In this document: in pieces, positions 1-7,023 of the stretch
How the letters are laid out: each line of letters begins with the position of its first letter
How positions within the stretch are numbered: the stretch's first letter is position 1
Position numbers and translations under genes: made by a program
Source of the DNA: JAIBBG01 sp031417525
GTDB taxonomy: Bacteria > Bacteroidota > Bacteroidia > Flavobacteriales_D > Sanyastnellaceae
NCBI GenBank assembly: GCA_031417525.1
Contig: JANOVT010000165.1
Span: forward strand, 1-14,210
Length of the DNA: 14,210 nucleotides
Direction: 5' to 3'
Notes under the pieces: model-generated
Told to the model about the DNA's origin: nothing
The model's database searches: none
Seen by the model: only the letters and a program-made list of their open reading frames with translations

Positions 1-94
1 TGAGACCTTTGTGGTTTCAATCGCATGCGTTTCAAACGCTGATCAGGATTTTCAAATTCAAAAAAAGACCACTTTTCTGACGATTCAGACCTTT

Positions 95-127
95 TTTCAA
101 ATTACCTGCATTAAGGTATTAATTTAG
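95..127 (+). promoter_or_regulatory. Possible Bacteroidota-type promoter for the porin operon
   Basis: TAATTTAG at 120-127 matches the Bacteroidota -7 element TAnnTTTG at five of six defined positions. TTTC at 95-98, 21 nt upstream, is a weak -33 candidate. This would place the transcription start near 132-136, about 30-40 nt before the start codon. The -7 box overlaps the palindrome at 124-138, an arrangement typical of repression. It is a motif match only. Confidence 0.3.
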
Positions 128-138
128 ACTCATTCTAA
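124..138. promoter_or_regulatory. 15-bp palindrome TTAGA-N5-TCTAA, candidate repressor site
   Basis: TTAGA (124-128) and TCTAA (134-138) are perfect inverted repeats around CTCAT. The site overlaps the -7 candidate and lies 28 nt before the first ATG of a putatively iron-related operon. The half-site and spacing resemble palindromes expected for a Fur-family or similar dimeric regulator. That identity is inferred from context, not shown by the sequence. Confidence 0.4.
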
Positions 139-165
139 GCTTAATCTTGCAGACCGCTAACCGCA

Positions 166-1383
166 ATGCTTCGTATGAAAACACTACTACTGATTTTTTC
201 CATTTTATTCTTACATCTCTGCTCTGATGGGCAGATTCTGACACATGAAGATTCTTTAAGTGCCGGCTTAAATCCGACCGGGAAAAACGTCATCCTTTCC
301 GGTTATGGTCAGGCAAAATATTCTTACAACAGCAAACTGAAAACGGCAGAAGCCAATCTTACTCGTGCGGTGCTATTCATCGGATATCGATTCAATCGCA
401 AAATCACCTTTTTCTCCGAGCTCGAATTGGAAAATGCCAAAGTCGATGGCAACGGTGGAGAAATTTCCTTTGAACAATGTGTACTCAAATTTGACCTTAA
501 CCGAACCAACTACTTACTCGCCGGATTGATGATTCCAAGAATAGGCATCATGAACGAAAATCACTTGCCAGTTACTTTTAATGGCAATGACCGGCACATG
601 ATAGAACAACTCATCATACCCGGAACATGGCGCGAACTAGGCGTCGGATATTATGGAAGCAGCAACCGGATGCCCGGACTCAATTGGAGTCTGGCATTGA
701 TGAATGGACTGAATGCAGAAGGAATTTCCGGTAGTACAGGAATTCGCGAAGCACGTTTTGAAGGTAAACAGGCAACCGCATCCAATCTGGCCACTACGGC
801 ATCTTTACTTTATTATATCCGTGGTTTCCGATTGCAGCTCTCCGGTTATTATGGTGGAACAGTTGGACTAACACCTAGAGCGGCGGATAGTCTGGGTCTG
901 GATTCAGGACCATTCGGAACACCAGTTGGACTTGGTGAATTCAACGTGATGTACCGGAAAAATGGATTAGTTGTGAAAGGCATGGGTATCTATTCTATCA
1001 CACCTGATGCAAATAAACTCAACACAGCTTATGCGACGAACGCGGCAAGTTCGATGCATGGCTACATGGCAGAAATTGGTTACGATTTATTAAGTCATTC
1101 CAAATGGAAGGAAAAACAACTCATTCTTTTCAGTCGTTATGAGTCGATGGATCTGATGACAACCGTTCCCGCAAATGGTATTAAAGACGAACGCTACAAC
1201 CAGCAATACCTGATCACAGGAATTGGTTTTCTACCGGTGCGTGGTGTTGCGGTAAAATTTGATTGGAAACACCTCACTACCGGTGCGCCGAATGAAGCTC
1301 TCATTTTTAATCCGAGTCCGAATGCACCACCCTATCAGCGTGTAAACGACTTTTATCAATTAGGAATTGCATATAGTTTTTAA
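166..1383 (+). CDS. Outer-membrane porin-like beta-barrel protein
   Basis: A 405-residue exported protein, first gene of a four-gene operon. Residues 1-22 form a signal peptide (basic start, then LLLIFSILFLHL), probably cleaved before Gln23. There is no proper lipobox, so signal peptidase I is expected. The mature part shows alternating hydrophobic and polar strands (SGYGQAKYSY, ITFFSELELE) and the segment IEQLIIPGTWRELGVGYYG, which resembles Bacteroidota porins of the OprO/OprP-like group. It ends in Phe (IAYSF), the C-terminal aromatic typical of barrels inserted by BAM. A second ATG at 175 gives a conventional MKTLLL start and may be the true one; neither has a Shine-Dalgarno sequence. Its partners suggest an entry channel for an iron or redox substrate, but the substrate cannot be read from the sequence. 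Confidence 0.75.
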   Translation: MLRMKTLLLIFSILFLHLCSDGQILTHEDSLSAGLNPTGKNVILSGYGQAKYSYNSKLKTAEANLTRAVLFIGYRFNRKITFFSELELENAKVDGNGGEISFEQCVLKFDLNRTNYLLAGLMIPRIGIMNENHLPVTFNGNDRHMIEQLIIPGTWRELGVGYYGSSNRMPGLNWSLALMNGLNAEGISGSTGIREARFEGKQATASNLATTASLLYYIRGFRLQLSGYYGGTVGLTPRAADSLGLDSGPFGTPVGLGEFNVMYRKNGLVVKGMGIYSITPDANKLNTAYATNAASSMHGYMAEIGYDLLSHSKWKEKQLILFSRYESMDLMTTVPANGIKDERYNQQYLITGIGFLPVRGVAVKFDWKHLTTGAPNEALIFNPSPNAPPYQRVNDFYQLGIAYSF

Positions 1384-1384
1384 T

Positions 1385-1816
1385 ATGGCAGACAGAAGAG
1401 AATTCATCAAAGGATCTTGCACGGTGTGCCTGGGTTTGCTGACTGCAGTTTCTGCAGCGGCTTTGCTGGAAGGATGCACTTCATTGCCCTTGTATAAAAC
1501 CATCGTTCAAAATGATCAGATCAACATTCCGAAGTCAAGCATCTTACCAGGAGAAAAACTGAAGCTGATTCGCTGCGAAGCAATCGACTATGACGTTTTG
1601 CTCGTCATCAATGAAGATAAAAATCATCAAGCACTGTTGATGAAATGCACACATGCTGACAATATTTTGATTGCCAATCTGAATGGTCTGAGTTGCAATC
1701 TTCACGGCAGCACATTTAATCTGAAAGGTGAAGTAACGAATGGTCCTGCAAACTATCCATTGCAGAAATTCAAAACAAACGAAGACGAAAATAACATCAA
1801 CATATTTCTTAAATAA
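1385..1816 (+). CDS. Tat-exported Rieske [2Fe-2S] lipoprotein
   Basis: A 143-residue protein starting 1 nt after the porin stop; an in-frame ATG at 1367 would overlap the porin gene and spoil the signal. The N-terminus has a twin-arginine motif (DRREFIK, residues 3-9), a hydrophobic stretch and a lipobox LEGC with Cys31. It is therefore probably exported folded by Tat and lipid-anchored, as expected for a cluster inserted in the cytoplasm. Rieske ligands are visible as C88-T-H90 and C104-N-L-H107, followed by GSTFNLKGEVTNGPANYPL, the usual loop after the second ligand pair. The spacing between the pairs is short (13 residues). The two disulphide cysteines of bc1/b6f Rieske proteins are absent (CTHADN and CNLH instead of CTHxGC and CPCH). 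It probably shuttles electrons to or from the di-haem protein encoded two genes downstream; that is inference. Confidence 0.85.
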   Translation: MADRREFIKGSCTVCLGLLTAVSAAALLEGCTSLPLYKTIVQNDQINIPKSSILPGEKLKLIRCEAIDYDVLLVINEDKNHQALLMKCTHADNILIANLNGLSCNLHGSTFNLKGEVTNGPANYPLQKFKTNEDENNINIFLK

Positions 1817-1817
1817 A

Positions 1818-2894
1818 ATGAAGTCAACATACATATTACTCGCTGTCATTGTCTTTCTCGCTTCTTGCAAAAAGAACGATGAAAATGATGTTGTTGAATC
1901 AAGTCTGAGTAATCAGGAAATTCAAACCAATGTGCTGAGAGATTTCAGTTACAATGTTGCTTTGGCTTCCTATGAATCGCTGGAAAACAAAACGAATACA
2001 TTCTACATGGCCTGTGTTGATTTCGATGCCACTCAGAATGAAACGAATCTGAACAACACACGCAATGCATGGAAAGATGCGAGGAGTATCTGGGAGCAAA
2101 GCGAAGCATTTCTTTTTGGTCCGGTTTCAACAGCGAACATTGACCCAAGCACGGATACCTGGCCTGTTGATTTTAATGCACTCGACTCGTTGATGGGCAC
2201 GGCCAATGCCTTTACACAATCTTACATCAATTCATTGGGAGATGAACTAAAGGGTTATCATCCTTCCGAATATTTGCTATGGGGTGCCGATGGACAGAAA
2301 CTTCCCGAAGCTTTCACCGCGCGCGAAAGTGAGTACCTGATTGCATTGGCTGCAGATCTTCAGATCAAAGCAACAACTCTTCGTGCAAGTTGGGATCCGG
2401 ATGTTGCCAATAATTATTTATCTGATGTAGTTAATGCAGGTCAGCCAACAAGCCTCTATCCTTCGCAGCGATCGGCCTTTGAAGAATTGGTAAACGGCAT
2501 GATTGGAATTTGTGATGAGGTGGCAAATGGTAAAATAGAAGAACCATTCGCGATGGCAGATCCTTCTCTGGAAGAATCTCCCTTCAGTCAGAATTCCATT
2601 GTCGATTTTAAAAACAATATCCTTGGAGTGAAAAATGTCTATTTCGGTAAATTCATCGCAGATGGATATGGCATTCACGATTTTATGACAAAAAACAATC
2701 TGTCCCTCCACAACAAAATCGCAACAGAAATTGACAATGCACTGAATTCATTCAATGGCATCACCATTCCTTTCGGTGAAGCTATCATCCAGCAACCAAC
2801 GCAGGTGCAACATGTCATCAATCAAATCAATATTCTAAAAGAAACATTGGAAGTTGATTTGTTACCATTTATCCAACAGACCGTAGCTGAATAA
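1818..2894 (+). CDS. Imelysin family (peptidase M75-like) lipoprotein
   Basis: A 358-residue protein whose ATG lies 1 nt after the Rieske stop; a longer reading from 1740 would run through the Rieske gene and lose the signal peptide. The lipobox LASC ends at Cys17, so it is a lipoprotein. The imelysin hallmark GxHxxE appears as GYHPSE at residues 146-151. The family motif around an aromatic helix, WKDARSIWEQSEAFLFGP, lies at about 85-102. Imelysin proteins (IrpA, EfeO M75 domain, ICMP) are periplasmic or surface helical bundles tied to iron uptake. GxHxxE is thought to bind metal, and peptidase activity is doubtful for most members. With a di-haem DHOR gene next, this matches the recurrent imelysin-DHOR pairing seen in iron-responsive loci. 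Confidence 0.9.
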   Translation: MKSTYILLAVIVFLASCKKNDENDVVESSLSNQEIQTNVLRDFSYNVALASYESLENKTNTFYMACVDFDATQNETNLNNTRNAWKDARSIWEQSEAFLFGPVSTANIDPSTDTWPVDFNALDSLMGTANAFTQSYINSLGDELKGYHPSEYLLWGADGQKLPEAFTARESEYLIALAADLQIKATTLRASWDPDVANNYLSDVVNAGQPTSLYPSQRSAFEELVNGMIGICDEVANGKIEEPFAMADPSLEESPFSQNSIVDFKNNILGVKNVYFGKFIADGYGIHDFMTKNNLSLHNKIATEIDNALNSFNGITIPFGEAIIQQPTQVQHVINQINILKETLEVDLLPFIQQTVAE

Positions 2895-2898
2895 TCCC

Positions 2899-4287
2899 AT
2901 GAAAAATAGCGTCGTTTCCATCATTTCTCTGATCGTTGTTGTTATCAGTATTTCGACCATTGAATCATGTCGAAAAGCAGAGCCAGTTGATGTAGATATT
3001 TTCGACGAACGGCTTTCCGGTGGCGAACAAACCGTATTCAGTGAAGGCATCGGCGCTTTTTCTGCCGCTTTTCCAACACTCACAGGAACGAGAATGGATA
3101 TTCACGAATTGGGTGATGCTCATTTCGAAACATCGTTTATTGCATCTCCCGCTCCTATTTTTCAGGGACTGGGAACCATTTATAACAGCAACTCATGTGT
3201 GAATTGTCATATCGGTGATGGACGCGGTAAACCAATTGAAAACAACGAAGCATTAACGAGTATGCTATTTCGTATCAGTGTTCCTGGAACGGGGCCACAT
3301 GGCGGCCCATCAGGTGTACCTGGCATGGGCGGTCAGCTTCAGGATAAAGCCACCTTCGGGCATCAACCGGAAGCAAATGTCTCCGTCATTTGGTCTGAAT
3401 TTGAAATGGAATATAACGATGGAAATTCCGTGAGTCTTCGTCAACCAACCTGGAACTTTATCAATCCATATATCGCAATTCCGGGTGGAATGAAGTATTC
3501 CGCGAGAGTCGCTCCCCCTGTCCATGGTTTAGGTTTATTAGAACAAGTGGCTGAATCGACACTTCTTTCATTCGCAGACGAACATGATCTGAATGGTGAC
3601 AACATTTCAGGTAAACCCAATTATGTCTGGGATGAAAAACGTCAGCAGATGATGATCGGACGCTTCGGATGGAAAGCGGAAGCCGCTTCATTGGACCAAC
3701 AGGTGGCTGGTGCTTACAATGAGGACATGGGAATAACCAGCAGCATTTTACCTGTGGAAAGCAGTTACGGACAAATTCAACATGTTCATTTTGGTGATGA
3801 ACCGGAAGTACCGGACAGTATTCTTCATGCAGTTATTTTCTATGTAAAAACACTCGCTGTTCCAGCGCGAAGGAAAGTAACTGATCCGATCGTCATGCAA
3901 GGAAAAAGAATATTTGCAGAAGCAAATTGTGCTTCATGTCATATTCCAGATATGCGAACAAAAACGGATGTTACATTTCCTGAAGCTTCCAATCAATTTA
4001 TACATCCTTACACCGATTTATTGTTACACGATATGGGTCCGGGACTTGCCGATGCACGCCCGACTTTTGCGGCCACCGGCACAGAATGGAGAACGCCACC
4101 GCTCTGGGGAATCGGCTTAACGCCTCTCGTGAATGGACATAATTTTTACTTGCATGATGGAAGAGCCAGAAATCTGGAAGAAGCTGTGATGTGGCATGGT
4201 GGAGAAGCACAAGCGTCTGCCGATTATTATAAAGCACTGAGCGCTGCAGATCGACTTGCGCTTTTGACTTTCTTGAAATCACTTTGA
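2899..4287 (+). CDS. Di-haem oxidoreductase, DHOR family (DUF1111) lipoprotein
   Basis: A 462-residue protein, last gene of the operon, 4 nt after imelysin. The signal peptide ends in IESC (Cys24), probably a lipoprotein. Two c-type haem sites are visible, CVNCH at 100-104 and CASCH at 344-348. Family hallmarks include LSGGEQTVF near 39-47, LLHDMGPGLAD (375-385), TEWRTPPLWGIGLT (395-408) and FYLHDGRARNLEEAVMWHGG (416-435). DHOR proteins are related to bacterial di-haem peroxidases and MauG; older annotations call them thiol oxidoreductases. The substrate is unknown. Beside imelysin it may change the oxidation state of iron or detoxify peroxide in the envelope. No terminator is visible in the 14 nt before the convergent accA stop. 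Confidence 0.92.
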   Translation: MKNSVVSIISLIVVVISISTIESCRKAEPVDVDIFDERLSGGEQTVFSEGIGAFSAAFPTLTGTRMDIHELGDAHFETSFIASPAPIFQGLGTIYNSNSCVNCHIGDGRGKPIENNEALTSMLFRISVPGTGPHGGPSGVPGMGGQLQDKATFGHQPEANVSVIWSEFEMEYNDGNSVSLRQPTWNFINPYIAIPGGMKYSARVAPPVHGLGLLEQVAESTLLSFADEHDLNGDNISGKPNYVWDEKRQQMMIGRFGWKAEAASLDQQVAGAYNEDMGITSSILPVESSYGQIQHVHFGDEPEVPDSILHAVIFYVKTLAVPARRKVTDPIVMQGKRIFAEANCASCHIPDMRTKTDVTFPEASNQFIHPYTDLLLHDMGPGLADARPTFAATGTEWRTPPLWGIGLTPLVNGHNFYLHDGRARNLEEAVMWHGGEAQASADYYKALSAADRLALLTFLKSL

Positions 4288-4301
4288 TATTTCGCGACGG
4301 T

Positions 4302-5258
4302 TTAAGCACCAACAACCACACCCATGTCGCAGAATTTTGCGATGCGCTGTTCTGAACGCAACTTGGGATCAATTGCAGAAAGTTCTTCCAGTTCTTGCAA
4401 AATAACTTGCTTCACTGTTTCAAAAGTTTCTGTTGTGTTCGTATGCGCTCCCCCGAGTGGCTCGCGGATAATTCCGTCGATCAGGTGATTGCCGTACATA
4501 TCTTCTGCGGTGAGTTTGAGCGCTTTTGCAGCCGTCACTTTATGATCCCATGATCGCCAAAGAATGGAAGAACAGGACTCAGGAGAAATGACACTGTACC
4601 AGGTATTCTCCAACATAAGCACACGATCTCCGATGCCGATGCCCAAGGCACCGCCGGAAGCCCCTTCGCCGATGATAATACAAATCACAGGAACTTTGAG
4701 TTTCATCATCTCAAACAGATTTCGTGCAATAGCTTCACCTTGTCCACGCTCCTCAGCCTCCAGTCCCGGAAATGCACCAGGTGTATCAATTAACGTTACG
4801 ATTGGCTTGTTGAATTTTTCCGCAAGTTTCATCAGACGCAATGCTTTGCGATATCCTTCCGGATTGGCCATTCCAAAATTGCGGAATTGACGAAGTTTTG
4901 TCGTGTTGCCTTTTTGTTGTCCAATCAACATCACACCTTGTCCATCAATAAATCCAAAACCTCCGATCATTGCTTTATCGTCCTTCACAGTTCTGTCGCC
5001 ATGCAATTCTATCCACTGGCCACCAGTGAGATACTCGATGTATTGTTGAGTATAAGGGCGATCAGGATGTCGGCTGACTTGCACACGTTGCCAAGGATCG
5101 AGATTCGAATAAATCTCGTCTGTTTTGGCTTTCACTGCATGCTCAAGATCTGCAATGGCACTAGACATATCAACACCGGCTTTCTTTTCACTTTCACGCA
5201 ATTTTTCAATCTGCGAGTGAAGTTCTTTGATCGGCTCTTCAAAATCAAGATAATTCAT
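4302..5258 (-). CDS. accA: Acetyl-CoA carboxylase carboxyltransferase subunit alpha
   Basis: A 318-residue subunit of the carboxyltransferase that moves CO2 from carboxybiotin to acetyl-CoA to make malonyl-CoA for fatty-acid synthesis; it pairs with AccD. The start MNYLDFEEPIKEL is chosen because this matches the family N-terminus; the reading frame is open for 20 more codons upstream but that part is unlike AccA. Visible motifs are ELHGDR (84-89), DTPGAFPGLEAEERGQGEAI (158-177), the oxyanion-type glycine loop GEGASGGALG (197-206) and SVISPESCSSILW (222-234). It is the last gene of the minus-strand run, 77 nt after rdgB. TAATTTTG (5264-5271, minus) is a perfect -7 match but sits only 5 nt from the ATG, which would make a nearly leaderless transcript, and no clear -33 is seen. 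Confidence 0.97.
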   Translation of the reverse strand: MNYLDFEEPIKELHSQIEKLRESEKKAGVDMSSAIADLEHAVKAKTDEIYSNLDPWQRVQVSRHPDRPYTQQYIEYLTGGQWIELHGDRTVKDDKAMIGGFGFIDGQGVMLIGQQKGNTTKLRQFRNFGMANPEGYRKALRLMKLAEKFNKPIVTLIDTPGAFPGLEAEERGQGEAIARNLFEMMKLKVPVICIIIGEGASGGALGIGIGDRVLMLENTWYSVISPESCSSILWRSWDHKVTAAKALKLTAEDMYGNHLIDGIIREPLGGAHTNTTETFETVKQVILQELEELSAIDPKLRSEQRIAKFCDMGVVVGA

Positions 5259-5335
5259 AGGTTCAAAATTACAGGGTGCAAAGTAGAAAAAATTCACTTG
5301 TTTGGGACGCAGACACAACAGTCACATCACACAAC

Positions 5336-5917
5336 TTACTTCAATGTGGTCAAAAAATCAGCTAACAGTTTGATAGCCTTGCCCCTGTGACTGATCTCAT
5401 TCTTTTCCGTCATCGTCATTTGAGCAAAAGAGCGAAGCTCATTATTTGGTATAAAAATCGGGTCGTAACCAAAACCATCTTCACCTTTTCTTTCTGTTGC
5501 GATTGTGCCTTCTGCCATGCCCTCGAACAAAAATTCTTCACCATCTAAAATCAAACAGATAACAGTTCTGAATTGTGCCCTGCGATCAGTTACGTTTTGC
5601 ATTCTCTCTAGCACCAAATCGATATTATCATCAGAATTTCGTTGATCACCTGCGTATCGCGCGGAATAAACACCAGGCTCGTTGTTTAATGATGATATCT
5701 CCAATCCGGTATCATCAGCGAAACAACTCATGTGATAGTGATCCCATACATACCAGGCTTTTTGTCTTGCATTCCCTTCAAGAGTTGGCATTGTTTCCGG
5801 AATTTCTTCTGTGCATCCTATTTCCAACAATCCTGTGATGGATATTCCATTACCCAACTTGGCTTCCACTTCTTTCACTTTGTTCTGATTTGCGCTGGCA
5901 AAAACGAGTTGTTTCAT
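5336..5917 (-). CDS. rdgB: XTP/dITP diphosphatase (RdgB/HAM1 family)
   Basis: A 193-residue cytosolic house-cleaning enzyme that hydrolyses dITP, XTP and ITP to the monophosphate and pyrophosphate, keeping deaminated purines out of DNA and RNA. All family signatures are present: SANQNK (8-13), TLEGNARQKA (45-54), FADDTGLE with the catalytic and metal-binding acidic pair (66-73), GEDGFGYDPIF (145-155) and SHRGKA (176-181). Length is normal for the family. It lies 50 nt downstream of menE and 77 nt upstream of accA on the same strand, so it may be a tail gene of the men transcript. No strong promoter is visible in the 50-nt gap. Confidence 0.97.
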   Translation of the reverse strand: MKQLVFASANQNKVKEVEAKLGNGISITGLLEIGCTEEIPETMPTLEGNARQKAWYVWDHYHMSCFADDTGLEISSLNNEPGVYSARYAGDQRNSDDNIDLVLERMQNVTDRRAQFRTVICLILDGEEFLFEGMAEGTIATERKGEDGFGYDPIFIPNNELRSFAQMTMTEKNEISHRGKAIKLLADFLTTLK

Positions 5918-5967
5918 AGATAGTTTTTTCGAATTAGAGTGTTAAACAGTATGGGCTTGAAACCCCG

Positions 5968-7023
5968 TTATTCTGAATAATTTTTTCGGATGATTTTATC
6001 GGTGAGTGTTCGATCAAATGAACTTACAAAAATGATTTCTTTCGGTACTTCATACTTCTGGAGATTTTTTTCCATGTAGGATAGCAGCGACAGTTTCCTT
6101 GACTCATTCCACTCTTTGCCTTCAATATATAGTACCACTATTTCACCAAAGACACTGTCGGCTTTTTTCCAGATATAATATGCTCCGGTAAATAAAAATT
6201 CAATGATCTTCTCGATCGGTTCGGGGAAAATTTTTATTCCGCCACTGTTGATCACATTGTCTTTTCTGCCCAGAAAGATGAAATTTTGTTCGTCTATCAA
6301 TTCTACCACATCATTCGTCACAATAATTTCATTGTCCAGGTGTTCAGATTGAATCACAAGACAACCATCAGCATTTTGACGGAATTGAACACCGGGTAAA
6401 GCGCAAAACAACTTGTCTGACGCACGAATTCTTCGAACAGCTACATGCGAAATGGTTTCAGTCATTCCATAGGTCAGGTAAATATCAGAATCACTAATGA
6501 GCAACTGACTTTCGAGATGACCGGGAAGTGCGCCTCCTCCAACCAATACAATATGAATTTTATCCAATTCCAGAGGATCCTCATTCATGATTTCATGCAG
6601 TTGTGGTGGAGTGAAGGATGCAGTGTCATAATGATCCTCAATGCCCTTTAGCGGATGGAGCGATGGCTTCACCCAATGCAAGTGCCATTTGTTTACCAGA
6701 GCGCGCACAATGACCATTTTTCCGGCTATGTATTTCGAAGGCAGGCAAAGCAATGCAGAAGATCCGGAATCCAATTTGAAAAATCGAGACGTCATTCTTG
6801 CGCTCTCAGCCATTTGCTTTTTCTGCAACCGTAGCTCTTTGGGCAAACCTGTTGAGCCCGAGGTCAGGACTTTGATATATTCATCCTCATTGAACCAATT
6901 GAGGATAAACATGCAATGATCAACTTCCCATTCCTCTGCTTCACCAGACGTCTCCCAACACCACTGCAACAATTCTTCTTTTGAAAAAGTGCGCTTGTTG
7001 ATATGGAATAACTCATCATTCAT
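5968..7023 (-). CDS. menE: o-Succinylbenzoate-CoA ligase, short Bacteroidota form
   Basis: A 351-residue acyl-adenylate-forming ligase that activates o-succinylbenzoate to its CoA thioester using ATP. ANL motifs are present: TSGSTGLPK (54-62, phosphate loop), YGMTET (185-190), GRKDNVINSGG (252-262, hinge region) and TDKIIRK with the conserved C-terminal lysine K343. Proteobacterial MenE is about 450-490 residues; this one is shorter, mainly in the N-terminal half, as is usual for Bacteroidota MenE, so I do not read it as truncated. Its ATG overlaps the menC stop as TAATG on the minus strand, a classic coupled-translation junction. Confidence 0.93.
   Translation of the reverse strand: MNDELFHINKRTFSKEELLQWCWETSGEAEEWEVDHCMFILNWFNEDEYIKVLTSGSTGLPKELRLQKKQMAESARMTSRFFKLDSGSSALLCLPSKYIAGKMVIVRALVNKWHLHWVKPSLHPLKGIEDHYDTASFTPPQLHEIMNEDPLELDKIHIVLVGGGALPGHLESQLLISDSDIYLTYGMTETISHVAVRRIRASDKLFCALPGVQFRQNADGCLVIQSEHLDNEIIVTNDVVELIDEQNFIFLGRKDNVINSGGIKIFPEPIEKIIEFLFTGAYYIWKKADSVFGEIVVLYIEGKEWNESRKLSLLSYMEKNLQKYEVPKEIIFVSSFDRTLTDKIIRKNYSE

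Larger units (their letters stand above)
1..165. other. Non-coding leader upstream of the porin operon
   Basis: I see no gene here. The stretch is AT-rich and holds four copies of TTTCAA(A/T), at 15-21, 30-36, 50-56 and 95-101. The first two extend to TTTCAATCGC and TTTCAAACGC, 15 nt apart. An 8-bp palindrome CGCATGCG lies at 22-29. The palindrome at 124-138 and a possible promoter are listed separately. The end of an upstream gene may lie to the left of the window. Confidence 0.6.

Noticed and set aside
61..97. Possible terminator stem AAAAAAGACC / GACCTTTTTT
   Set aside because: The arms mismatch at two of the key G-C positions, so the stem would be mostly A-T and unstable.
4288..4342. Bidirectional terminator between DHOR and accA
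   Set aside because: Only a 5-bp stem inside accA (4327-4342) without a T-run was found; the 14-nt gap holds no hairpin.
3998..4372. Minus-strand open frame across the DHOR-accA junction
   Set aside because: It is antisense to clear DHOR motifs and overlaps the accA end; no family resemblance.
5259..5318. Longer accA start
   Set aside because: The added residues do not resemble AccA, and the normal MNYLDFE start is present.
5950..5967. Hairpin GGGCTTGAAACCCC after menE
   Set aside because: Only three G-C pairs, then a C-C mismatch, and no T-run on the minus strand.
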